In this document: one piece after another, positions 17,558-26,423 of the stretch
How the letters are laid out: every line of letters starts with the position of its first letter
How positions within the stretch are numbered: the stretch's first letter is position 1
Assembly: GCA_963818695.1 (NCBI GenBank)
Contig: CAWFTG010000006.1
Location: 166,751 to 230,750, forward strand
DNA: 64,000 nt
Source of the DNA: AP-15 sp963818695
GTDB taxonomy: Bacteria; Pseudomonadota; Alphaproteobacteria; ATCC43930; CGMCC-115725
Direction: 5' to 3'
Translations under genes and position numbers: made by a program
The notes under the pieces: model-generated
Database searches by the model: none
The model's input: only the letters and a program-made list of their open reading frames with translations
What the model was told of the DNA's origin: nothing

Positions 17558-18784
17558 TTGAACAGGGTCATGACCAAAACGGGTTTTGATCGGCCTCGAA
17601 AGATCACAATTTCTCGGCGCGGCTTGCTCGGACTCGCAACCGGCGCCACCGTCTTCACGTTCTGGCAGCGCAGGGCGCGATCTTTTCCGGCTCCGGAGCG
17701 GTACCTCGATCGCATCGCGGCTGAGCGAATTGCCGATCGCGACGCGGCCCGCCCATCGATCCTTGTCGACGCGCAAACCCATGTGTGGTGGCGTGCGGGC
17801 GGCATCCGCCAGATGAGCGATAGAGGCGAGCATTTTTTGAAATCGCTTGCGGGCTCACGCGCCGCGGTCGTCGGCCATCCGGTGCCGATCGCCGATATGG
17901 GGCGAGTAATGTTCCTTGAGGACGTGTTTCTCGGCAGCGATACCGATATTGCCTTTCTGAACAGTTTTGGGATGCGTGCGGCGTTTGACGGCGTCGATCT
18001 TTTTCCGCCGCGCGAGGCGGCCTTCATCCGCTCAATGGCACCCTCGCGTATCCGCGTGCTTGGGACTGTCGACCCGCCCGATGGCGCTTCGGCGGTCGAA
18101 TCGCTGGTCTACCAGTGCGAGACGATCAAAATAGACGGGCTGAAGCTCTATCCGCCGGGCCCGGACACCCGCGGCTGGGTTCTCGATGACGAGAAGAACA
18201 CCTATCCGCTGCTCGAGGTGCTGCGTCGATACGGCATCAAGAATGTTTGTGTGCACAAGGGTCTGCCCGGGCTGTTTCTCGAACAATACTGTCACACAGA
18301 TGATCTGGCCCGGGCAGCCGCCGATTTTCCCGACCTCAATTTCATCGCTTTCCACAGTGCTTTTCCGTGGGAGGCCGAGCTCGCCGCTCAGGCCAAGGCG
18401 GCTAAGGTTAAAAACATCTATGCTGAACTCGGCAGCTTGGCACGGATGATGCGGTCGGACCCGGCGAGGTATTCAGTCCTCATCGGGAACCTGCTCGACG
18501 GCTTTGGTGCCGATCACATCCTGTGGGGAACCGATACGCCGGTGATCGGACCGCCGAATTGGCAGATCCAGGCCTTCCAGACCTTCACGATACCCGATGA
18601 AATCGCCGCCCAACACCATTACCCGCAGCTGACGCACGAGGTAAAGGACAAGATCTTCGGCGAGAACGCCGCCCGGATTTTCGGGATCGATATCGCTGCC
18701 GCACGCCAAGCAGTAGAGGGCGACCTGCTCTACAAGCTGCGTGACGATCGCAATCCGCTCCCGGCCGGCGCCACGCCGTTGTGA
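17558..18784 (+). CDS. Tat-exported amidohydrolase (ACMSD-like fold)
   Basis: The 408 residues start with a twin-arginine signal (ISRRGLLGLATGATVFTFW, Arg20-Arg21), so the enzyme is exported folded. The metal-dependent hydrolase core follows: DAQTHVWWRAGG (the His-x-His position is altered to Thr-His), IDGLKLYPPG, the CVHKG strand, FIAFHSAFPW, and HILWGTDTPVIGPP with the terminal Asp. The family includes hydrolases and decarboxylases such as ACMSD. The substrate is unknown. It lies between the hydantoinase pair and the periplasmic hydroxylase genes, so a role in turnover of a cyclic N- or O-compound is plausible but inferred. ATG 17570 is an alternative start. Confidence 0.75.
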   Translation: MNRVMTKTGFDRPRKITISRRGLLGLATGATVFTFWQRRARSFPAPERYLDRIAAERIADRDAARPSILVDAQTHVWWRAGGIRQMSDRGEHFLKSLAGSRAAVVGHPVPIADMGRVMFLEDVFLGSDTDIAFLNSFGMRAAFDGVDLFPPREAAFIRSMAPSRIRVLGTVDPPDGASAVESLVYQCETIKIDGLKLYPPGPDTRGWVLDDEKNTYPLLEVLRRYGIKNVCVHKGLPGLFLEQYCHTDDLARAAADFPDLNFIAFHSAFPWEAELAAQAKAAKVKNIYAELGSLARMMRSDPARYSVLIGNLLDGFGADHILWGTDTPVIGPPNWQIQAFQTFTIPDEIAAQHHYPQLTHEVKDKIFGENAARIFGIDIAAARQAVEGDLLYKLRDDRNPLPAGATPL

Positions 18785-18905
18785 GCACTGCTCTGCGCCG
18801 GACATGTGATGATGCAGACCCGGACATAAGGTCGGTTCACCAGGAGCGCGAGCCAATACTACGCGTCCGACTACCCAGCTTGATTGCCTCGCACCAACGG
18901 CGCCG

Positions 18906-20213
18906 ATGCGGATAGCGCGTCTACTATTTGGCATCCTGGCCGTGCTTGCGCTCGCGATAGCCGGCTTTCTTCTGTTCTCGAACCGTACCGAAATCGCCGC
19001 CATCGATGGTTCTAGCCGCCCCGCGTTCGACAAAATGCTCGTCGCCGAAGGCGCGCGGCTCGCCGCCATCGGCAATTGCGACGTCTGCCATACGGTACCG
19101 GGCGGCCCTGCTTATGCCGGAAGCCGGCCGATCCCGACCCCGTTCGGGACGGTCTACAGCGCGAACATCACACCCGATCCGAAAACCGGTATCGGCTCCT
19201 GGTCCGAGGAGGCTTTCCGGCGTGCGATGCGAGAGGGCGTGTCACGCCAAGGCTACAACCTCTACCCGGCCTTTCCCTACGATCATTATGCCAAGCTCAG
19301 CGATGGCGATATCCGGGCTCTCTATGCCTTTGTAATGGCGCGCATGCCGGTCGAGAGCCGGCCGCCGGCCAATGCGTTGCCATTTCCGTTGAGCATGCGC
19401 CGGGTTGTAACGATCTGGAATCTGCTGTTCCTCGACACTGCGCCCTTTGACCCGGATCCCAACCAGACTGCCAAGTGGAATCGCGGCGCCTATCTGGTTG
19501 AAGGGCTGGGACATTGCGGCGACTGCCATACACCCCGCAACTTCCTTGGCGCCGAGAAGAGTGGTAGTGCGCTGGCTGGGGGCGTTTCGGAAGGTTGGCA
19601 AGCGCCGGCTCTGAACGCGGTTTCTCCTGCCCCGGTGCCCTGGGACACGCAGCACCTTTTCGCTTACCTGCGTCAAGGCTGGGACGCGGAGCACGGCGCC
19701 GCAGCCGGGCCGATGCAAGCTGTGACAGATGATTTGTCGCGGGTTGACGAGCGGGATGTCGACGCGATAGCGACCTATCTTGCTTCATTACAACGCCCGA
19801 TTTCGCCCGAGCGACGTCACCGCATCGATGAAGTTTTGGCCCGCGCGAGCCAACACGAAACAGGCCCCGCAAGTGAGCATCCCGGCAGCGTCGCGGCCAC
19901 CCTATTCGCCGGCGCATGCGCGAATTGCCATGTCGGTGGCCCCTCCATGCTCCCGCCGCGCGGCATCGATCTCGCCCTCAGCAGTGCCGTTAGCGGGCCC
20001 GATCCAAGGAATGCTATTCTTATTACGCTGTATGGCATTCATCCGGGTGAAGGTCAGAGGGGGCCGTTAATGCCACCCTTTGATAATGCGTTTACCGACG
20101 AACAGATGGCGGCATTACTCGGCTACATTCGGGAGAATTACAGCAATCAGCCGGCCTGGGATAATCTCGAAGCGAGTATTCGCGAAATCCGGCACCCGAA
20201 GGAGCGGTCATGA
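18906..20213 (+). CDS. Membrane-anchored triheme c-type cytochrome
   Basis: The 435 residues begin with an uncleaved or cleavable hydrophobic segment (~7-25) and then carry three CxxCH heme sites at C58-H62 (CDVCH), C204-H208 (CGDCH) and C338-H342 (CANCH). This is the architecture of the cytochrome subunits of alcohol, aldehyde and nicotinate/isoquinoline dehydrogenases. It accepts electrons in the periplasm from the molybdoenzyme encoded next and passes them to the respiratory chain. Its stop overlaps the start of the [2Fe-2S] gene (ATGA, 20210-20213), so the three genes are one operon. Confidence 0.93.
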   Translation: MRIARLLFGILAVLALAIAGFLLFSNRTEIAAIDGSSRPAFDKMLVAEGARLAAIGNCDVCHTVPGGPAYAGSRPIPTPFGTVYSANITPDPKTGIGSWSEEAFRRAMREGVSRQGYNLYPAFPYDHYAKLSDGDIRALYAFVMARMPVESRPPANALPFPLSMRRVVTIWNLLFLDTAPFDPDPNQTAKWNRGAYLVEGLGHCGDCHTPRNFLGAEKSGSALAGGVSEGWQAPALNAVSPAPVPWDTQHLFAYLRQGWDAEHGAAAGPMQAVTDDLSRVDERDVDAIATYLASLQRPISPERRHRIDEVLARASQHETGPASEHPGSVAATLFAGACANCHVGGPSMLPPRGIDLALSSAVSGPDPRNAILITLYGIHPGEGQRGPLMPPFDNAFTDEQMAALLGYIRENYSNQPAWDNLEASIREIRHPKERS

Positions 20214-20704
20214 TCACGCTTACGGTCAACGGCCAGTCGCATCAGCTCGATGTCGATCCGGCTACGCCGCTTCTTTATGTTCTCCGCGGCGAACTCCAGC
20301 TCAATGGGGCGAAATTCGGCTGCGGTTTCGGGCAGTGCGGGGCCTGCACGGTAATCGCCGACGGCGAGGCGGTCTTTTCCTGTCTGACGCCGGTCGCCGC
20401 GCTGCAAGGCCGAAGGATCACCACGGTCGAGGGGCTCGGCAGTGAGACGAACCCGAATTCCTTGCAGCACGCCTTCGTCGAGGAGCAGGCCGCGCAGTGC
20501 GGCTATTGCGTTGCGGGAATGATCATGCGCGCACAAGCCCTGCTCGAGCGAAATTCTGCGCCATCAGATGCGCAGATCCGGGCGCAGATGGAGCCGAATC
20601 TCTGTCGCTGCGGAACCCATATGCGCATCCTGCGCGCGATCCGCCGTGCCGGCGACGCAATGCGCTCGGTTGGTGCCGAGAAGACAAGAGCAGCGCGCCG
20701 ATGA
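20210..20704 (+). CDS. [2Fe-2S] subunit of a xanthine-dehydrogenase-family hydroxylase (IorA/NicA-like)
   Basis: The 164 residues hold both clusters of the family: a plant-ferredoxin-type site with C38, C43, C46 and C58, and a C-terminal helical site with C97, C100, C132 and C134 (QCGYC and LCRCGT). It relays electrons from the molybdopterin subunit to the cytochrome encoded upstream. It overlaps both neighbours by ATGA (20210-20213 and 20701-20704). It has no signal of its own, so as in related enzymes it would be carried out with the Tat-signal-bearing large subunit. Confidence 0.93.
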   Translation: MITLTVNGQSHQLDVDPATPLLYVLRGELQLNGAKFGCGFGQCGACTVIADGEAVFSCLTPVAALQGRRITTVEGLGSETNPNSLQHAFVEEQAAQCGYCVAGMIMRAQALLERNSAPSDAQIRAQMEPNLCRCGTHMRILRAIRRAGDAMRSVGAEKTRAARR

Positions 20705-22954
20705 TGCCGGTTCGAGCTGTGAACCCCTCGCGCCGCGCAGTGCTCACCGGCAGCGGTGCGCTCGTCCTGAGTTTCTCCCTCGGCTCGCACCGGCTACGGG
20801 CTCAAGGTGCGCTGAATGCCGGCGACCAGCCGGTCGCCGAACCACCGCTACCGGGCAGTCTCAAAAGCGGACCGATGCTCGATTCCTGGATCCGCATCGA
20901 TGCCGACGGCACGATGACGGTCTTCACCGGCAAGGCGGAGCTGGGCCAGGGGCTGAAGACGGCGCTGATTCAGCTCGCAGCGGAGGAACTCGTTGTCGAG
21001 CCCGAGGCGGTTCACCTGGTCACCGCCGATACGTCTCAGACCCCGAACGAAGGCTACACCGCCGGCAGCCATTCGATGCAGGACAGCGGCACCGCAATCA
21101 TGAATGCCGCCGCTCAGGTTCGGGCGATCCTGATCCGGCAGGCGGCGGCGCGGTTGCAACTCCCGGCCGAACGGCTCAGAGCGGAAGGCGGCGCCGTCGT
21201 CGCCGATGACGGCCGGCGGCTCGGCTATGGCGAGCTGGTGGCCGACCAAATGCTCCAAGTTCGCGCGAACGCTCATTCCGATCTGTTCGACCCCCAGCGA
21301 TATCGCCTCATTGGCAAGCCGGTGCCGCGGGTCGACATTCCCGCCAAGGTCACGGGCGGCAAAGCCTATGTGCAGGATTTGCGGCTACCCGATATGGTGC
21401 ATGGGCGGGTGGTCTGGCCGCCCTCCTACGGCGCGAAACTGCGCAATATCGATACGAATGTGGCCGAAAAGCTGGCCGGGTATTCTCAAGATTGTGCGCG
21501 ACGGCAGCTATCTAGCGCTAATTGCCGAGCGCGAATATCAGGCGATTGTCGGCTTGCGGGCGCTCCGGGCTGCGGCACGTTGGGACGAAATGCCGAGCCT
21601 CCCCGAGCAAGGCGAAATTTTCGCCGATTTCGAGCGGCAACCGGCGCAGCAGATCCCGGTACGCAATGATCCAGCCGTGGCGCCTCCCCCGGCCGCCCGG
21701 ATCGTCGAGGCGCGCTATCGCCGCGCTTATCAGCTGCATGGCTCTATCGGCCCGTCCTGCGCGGTGGGACTGGTTGAGAACGGCGCGCTGACGGTCTGGA
21801 CACATAGCCAGGGTGTCTATCCGCTGCGCAATGCGCTTGCACAGCTTGTGAAGCTCCCGCAGGAGAAGGTGCGCTGCATTCATCTCGAGGGCGCCGGCTG
21901 CTATGGCCACAATGGAGCGGACGATGCCGCCGCCGATGCAGCGCTGCTCGCGCTGACATTGCGGGGCCGGCCGGTGCGTGTCCAATGGATGCGTGAGCAG
22001 GAGCACAGCTGGGAGCCCTATGGGTCCGCGATGCTGACGTATGCGCGCGCCGCATTGGACGAACAAGGCCGCATCGTAGCGTGGGATTACACCGTCCGCA
22101 GCAGCACGCATGCAACGCGGCCAGGCGGCGCCGGCAATCTGCTGGCGGCCTGGTATCGTGCGTCTCCGATACCACAGCCGGTCCCGAAACCGCTGCCGCT
22201 GCCCGAAGGCGGCGGCCACCGCAACGCTCTGCCGCTTTACGAAATCCCGAACGCGCGCATCCTCTACGATTTTGTTCCGGCCATGCCGCTGCGGGTCTCG
22301 GCGCTGCGCAGCCTAGGCGCCTATATGAACGTCTTCTCGATCGAGAGCTTTATGGACGAGCTGGCGCAGGCGGCCGGGACTGATCCCGTCGAGTTCCGGC
22401 TGCGCCACCTTACCGACCCTCGCGCGCGCGATGTCATCGCCACTGCGGCCGAGCGGTTCGGCTGGTCCCGTTTTCCGCGGAAGCGGGCGACCGGCCGTGG
22501 TTTTGCATTCGCGCGATACAAAAACCTCGGCGCCTATGCGGCGCTCGCCGTCGAGGTGAGCCTCGAGCACGAGAGCGGTCGCGTCCGCCTGGTCCGCGCG
22601 ACCGCTGCGGTGGATAGCGGTCAAGCCGTCAATCCCGATGGCATCCGCAACCAGATCGAAGGCGGCATTCTCCAATCTGCGAGCTGGACGCTTTACGAAA
22701 GCGTCACCTTCGATCGGACGCGGATTACGAGCCGCGATTGGAGCAGTTATCCGATCCTGCGCTTCTCGGCCGTGCCGGATTCGGTAGAGGTCCACGTGAT
22801 CGATCGCCCTGGGCAGCCCTTTCTCGGCACTGGCGAAGCCGCCCAGGGGCCAGCTGCTGCTGCCATTGGCAATGCGGTTGCCGATGCCTCTGGTGTCAGG
22901 GTGAGGGAATTACCCATGACCGCAGCGCGGGTGAAAGCGGCGATCGGCATCTAA
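20701..22954 (+). pseudogene. Molybdopterin-binding large subunit (IorB/NicB-like), one-base frameshift
   Basis: If one base is removed near 21481 the region reads as a ~750-residue large subunit. It has a Tat signal (SRRAVLTGSGALVLSFSLG, Arg11-Arg12), WIRIDADGTMTVFTGKAELG, the AEELVVEPEAVHLVTADTSQ stretch, HGRVVWPPS, AYQLHGSIGPSCAVG, and late motifs FLGTGEAAQGPAAAAIGNAV with the catalytic Glu. Before the lesion the frame reads VAEKLAG; after it ILKIVRDGSYLALIAEREYQ continues in the next frame. An isoquinoline 1-oxidoreductase or nicotinate dehydrogenase-like function is likely by the gene set. The gene is otherwise intact, so either a recent mutation or a sequence error is possible. Confidence 0.85.
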
Positions 22955-23073
22955 GTTCAACGGATCCAGTATGGCCTACCGGCCCGACATACCCACCACC
23001 ATAGCCTGATCCGCCGACCACACCTCCAGTCGCCGGGCTGCATCTCCAGTTCGGAGCGGATGCAGCGTCGGAG

Positions 23074-24459
23074 ATGGTGGTGTCGTGGCACACGCTGCAA
23101 TCCGTGCGCAATCCCCGCGTCATGCTCGGGACTCTCGATGGCCAGCTCGACCGCGTCGTCGCAGCTCAAGAGACCCGCTACACCGATGCCAAATCGGGCC
23201 AGGTTGTCTACGCCTATCATGCGAAAATCAGCCAGCTGCGGGCCGACTCCGCTTACCTGTACGGGGCATACCACGAGGGCGCTGCGCCGGAGTTCGGCAC
23301 GTTCCGAACTGGCCCGCGCGGGCGCGCGCGGTTCACGTTCACCAGCTTCGGAGATCAGGCTACGCCGAATTTGGGCAAGAAGTACAAGCCGCCCGAGGGG
23401 GTAACGATTGCGAACCCCCCCTTTGTTAACGACAATCTCGGCTCGCCGGCAGCTGCCGATACGGTTCTCGGCGTCGAGCGGCTGCAGCCGCTGTTTCACC
23501 TGCTCAACGGCGATCTGTGCTACGCCAATCTCACCGAGGATCGGGTGCGGACCTGGTGGGATTTCTGGGAGAACAACAGCCGCAGCGCCCGCAAGCGTCC
23601 GTGGATGCCCGCCGCCGGCAATCACGAGAACGAGCTGGGCAACGGGCCGATCGGGTATCAGGCGTATCAGACCTATTTCTCGCTTCCGGAAGTCGCCGGC
23701 CACACGGATGTGACCCGCGGCCTATGGTATGCCTTCACCGTCGGCGCGATGCGTGTGGTCAGCCTCGCCAATGACGACGTCTCCTATCAGGACGGGGGCA
23801 ACTCCTATGTCCGGGGCTATTCGGAGGGTGCGCAGAAGGCCTGGTTGGAACAGGAGCTGGCCGCCGCCCGCAGCGATCATGACGTCGACTGGATCGTCGT
23901 ATGCATGCACCAGGTAGCCACCTCGACGGTTGACAAGTTCAATGGCGCGGACCTCGGGATCCGCCAGGAGTGGGTGCCTTTGTTCGACAAATACGGCGTC
24001 GACCTCGTCGTGTGCGGGCACGAGCACCACTACGAACGCTCCCACCCGATCCACGGCCGGGAAGAGAACGCCACCCTGACGCCGATCCCCGCGGCAACCG
24101 TGACCGACGTCATCCGTACGACAAAGGGAACGGTGCACATGGTGATCGGCAGCGGCGGAACCTCCGTTCCGTCGAACACGCTGTTCTTCGACCCGCCGCA
24201 GTGCCGGGTGATCACTGCCGTCGGCGAACCCGACGCGAAGACAGGTAACCGTCCGCCGGTCTACGTGCACGACCAGGCGCCGTGGTCGGCCGTGCGAAAT
24301 GCCGCGCATTCCTATGGCTTTGCCGCATTCACCGTCGATCCGGGATCGCATCCCGGCGACTTCACGACGATCCAAGTCACCTACTATGACATGGTGGGGA
24401 CGGACGGTCAGCTGGCCCCATTCGAAACTTTCACCTTGCGCCGCCCACGCCGCGATTAG
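23074..24459 (+). CDS. Purple acid phosphatase-type metallophosphoesterase lacking its N-terminus
   Basis: The 461 residues cover most of a purple-acid-phosphatase-like protein: a fibronectin-like N-domain starting MVVSWHTLQS, then the metal motifs FGDQ, LLNGDLCYA, AGNHENE, VCMHQ and GHEHHYERSHP. Homologs start earlier, with a secretion signal and a leader into GLHLQFGAD. Here in-frame codons for PPVAGLHLQFGADAASE do precede the ATG at 23074, but they are closed off by a TAG at 23002 and have no start codon. The protein would therefore lack export, and the gene is probably inactive or leaking. The sequence strongly resembles actinobacterial secreted phosphatases as I remember them, which suggests transfer. 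Confidence 0.75.
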   Translation: MVVSWHTLQSVRNPRVMLGTLDGQLDRVVAAQETRYTDAKSGQVVYAYHAKISQLRADSAYLYGAYHEGAAPEFGTFRTGPRGRARFTFTSFGDQATPNLGKKYKPPEGVTIANPPFVNDNLGSPAAADTVLGVERLQPLFHLLNGDLCYANLTEDRVRTWWDFWENNSRSARKRPWMPAAGNHENELGNGPIGYQAYQTYFSLPEVAGHTDVTRGLWYAFTVGAMRVVSLANDDVSYQDGGNSYVRGYSEGAQKAWLEQELAAARSDHDVDWIVVCMHQVATSTVDKFNGADLGIRQEWVPLFDKYGVDLVVCGHEHHYERSHPIHGREENATLTPIPAATVTDVIRTTKGTVHMVIGSGGTSVPSNTLFFDPPQCRVITAVGEPDAKTGNRPPVYVHDQAPWSAVRNAAHSYGFAAFTVDPGSHPGDFTTIQVTYYDMVGTDGQLAPFETFTLRRPRRD

Positions 24460-24653
24460 GTCAGTCAGGGACGTAGCCCCAGTTGGTAACGAACAATGAT
24501 CGGGTCTCCGGCTGATATATCGTCGGTGCTCCATGGAGTTGCCAAAGAATGTTCGGTAAGCGCGAACAGTAAGGGGGTGGTTTAGAGCTTCTTTCAAGCC
24601 TATGATCGTTGCGGGTGCGCGTGCCGACCACGCTTGGAAGGGGAGGGCGAACG

Positions 24654-25715
24654 ATGCCCGACATGCTGTACGTTGGATTGCAGGATGACGACAAGATAGC
24701 GGTGTTTGCTTTAGACGGTGACAGCGGCGAGCTGACGAAGCAGCTCGATGTACCCGCGGCCGGCGGCCCATCGGTCATGGCAATCGGTCCGGACCGCAAC
24801 ACGCTCTACGTCGGCTATCGCACGCGGCCATCGATCGCGAGCTACCGGATCGATGCCGTGACCGGGCGCCTCTCGCCGTTAGGGACCGCAGCGCAGGGAG
24901 ATGCGCCGACCTTTCTGGCGCCCGACCGCAGCGGCCGCTACATGCTTTGCGCTTATTACCAGGGCGGCTATGTCGCCGTGTATCCGGTCGCGGGGGACGG
25001 CACCATCGGCACGGCTGCCGTTGACAAGCAGGAAACTGCGGTCGGGGCGCATGCGATCGCAACCGATCCGTCCAATCGATTCGCCTTTGTCCCTCATATC
25101 GCTCGCATCCAGGACAATGTGTTGGAATCGCCGAAAAATAATCCCGGCCCCAATGTGATCTTCCAGTACCGTTTCGACGCTCAGACCGGTAGGCTGAGTC
25201 CGAATACGCCACATCGCGTTGAACAGGACGATCTCGTCGGACCTCGCCACTATATCCATCACCCGAGTCTCGATATCGTCTATTTCTCGAACGAGCAGGG
25301 CTGCAGCGTGACCGCGTACCAGCTCGATCCCGCGAACGGCACCCTTTCGTCCGTGCAGATAACCTCGACTTTGCCCGCCGGTCACAGTGAGCGCACCACC
25401 TGCTCGCAGATTCACCTGGCGCCCTCGGGGCGGTTCCTCTATGTCGGCAACCGCGCGGCTAACGGCAGCAGTATCGCGGCCTTCGCTGTCGATCCCGCGA
25501 CTGGGCATCTAACGGCTGCCGGGCACGTACCAACCGAAGCTGTTCCCAGTGCATTCTGCCCGGATCCGGCAGGGCGCTTCCTGTTTGCCGTGGGCACAGC
25601 GTCAGGCCGTCTAGCTTCGTACCGCATCAACCAGCAGAGCGGCGCGCTGACGCCGCTGGCCGTCGAGGAAATCGGCCATCGGCCGGCGGCGGTGCTGGCC
25701 ACTCGCATCGGCTGA
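24654..25715 (+). CDS. Lactonase-family seven-bladed beta-propeller (6-phosphogluconolactonase-like)
   Basis: The 353 residues consist of repeated propeller blades with motifs such as MLYVGLQDDDKIAVFALDGD, TLYVGYRTRPSIASYRID, GAHAIATDPSNRFAFVPH, HPSLDIVYFSNEQ and GRFLYVGNRA. The fold is that of the PF10282 lactonases, which hydrolyse 6-phosphogluconolactone or related lactones (muconate cycloisomerase-like members also exist). The start at 24654 has a strong GGAGGG ahead. There is no signal peptide. It lies alone between the phosphatase and the lipoprotein genes; the 194-base gap before it shows nothing clear. Confidence 0.85.
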   Translation: MPDMLYVGLQDDDKIAVFALDGDSGELTKQLDVPAAGGPSVMAIGPDRNTLYVGYRTRPSIASYRIDAVTGRLSPLGTAAQGDAPTFLAPDRSGRYMLCAYYQGGYVAVYPVAGDGTIGTAAVDKQETAVGAHAIATDPSNRFAFVPHIARIQDNVLESPKNNPGPNVIFQYRFDAQTGRLSPNTPHRVEQDDLVGPRHYIHHPSLDIVYFSNEQGCSVTAYQLDPANGTLSSVQITSTLPAGHSERTTCSQIHLAPSGRFLYVGNRAANGSSIAAFAVDPATGHLTAAGHVPTEAVPSAFCPDPAGRFLFAVGTASGRLASYRINQQSGALTPLAVEEIGHRPAAVLATRIG

Positions 25716-25746
25716 TAGTGCCGAGAGCGTCACAAGTCCGATAATA

Positions 25747-26250
25747 GTGGGGACTTTCTTACAATTACGCGATTGGGTCAATGCGGCAGGTTTGTCGCTG
25801 ATACTGATGGCGGCCGCTTGTGCCACGCCGCCCGCAGCGCAAATTACGGCACCGCCGCCCGGTCAAGGCAGGATCTGGTTCTACCGTCTGTGGGACCCCT
25901 CTGAGAGCCTCAATGCCGCCAATATTGACGTGAATGGCGTGTATGTCGGGTCGGTTGAGCCTGGTGGCGCTTTCTATCGCGACGTTGCCGCCGGGGTCTA
26001 CCATATCGTGCCCCAGAACCAATATTTCGACTACAATCAGAACACCAATGTGGCGGTCGTCCCGGGCGAGCAGGTCTTCATCGCAGTGCTTGACTTGGCG
26101 AGTTGGGCGGCTGCCGTGAGCGGTAGCCAGTGGTATGTTCATCGCGATGCGTGGTATGCGCGGCTCGTTCTGCCCCAATACGCCCTGGCCCAGATGGCTA
26201 ATCCCGCTCTTGTGCCGCGCCCCAGCGCTCTGCCGGCCGCGGCGTTTTAG
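25747..26250 (+). CDS. DUF2846-like lipoprotein
   Basis: The 167 residues start with a hydrophobic signal and a lipobox-like end (LMAAAC), so acylation at Cys26 is likely. The mature part resembles DUF2846: GRIWFYRLWDPSESLNAANI, DVNGVYVGSVEPGGAFYRDV and the GVYHIVPQN stretch. Translation probably begins at GTG 25747. DUF2846 proteins are outer-membrane or periplasmic lipoproteins of unknown function. The proline/alanine-rich tail is likely flexible. The 173 bases after it contain only a short hydrophobic frame without a start codon. Confidence 0.65.
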   Translation: MGTFLQLRDWVNAAGLSLILMAAACATPPAAQITAPPPGQGRIWFYRLWDPSESLNAANIDVNGVYVGSVEPGGAFYRDVAAGVYHIVPQNQYFDYNQNTNVAVVPGEQVFIAVLDLASWAAAVSGSQWYVHRDAWYARLVLPQYALAQMANPALVPRPSALPAAAF

Positions 26251-26423
26251 CTAATGAACGGCGTCTCTGCGGGTCCGCTCCGTCGCGGGTCTCATTCTGC
26301 TCGCGCCCATTATCGCACTCGTTGTGGTTGTTACGGTGGAGATGCTGGAGGGACTTGGCGACGCACCCAGGGGCGACCGCCATTTGGCCCGTCGTCGCTG
26401 GGGCTATGCCGCCTCAGCGGCGG

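Noticed and set aside
24461..24653. A possible C-terminal gene fragment on the minus strand (…APTIYQPETRSLFVTNWGYVPD…)
   Set aside because: About 25 protein-like residues without a recognisable family; too short to support as a relic.
26280..26423. A short hydrophobic frame (LRVRSVAGLILLAPIIALVV…) after the lipoprotein gene
   Set aside because: It looks like a small membrane protein but has no usable start codon in frame; it could be a decayed gene, but the evidence is too thin.
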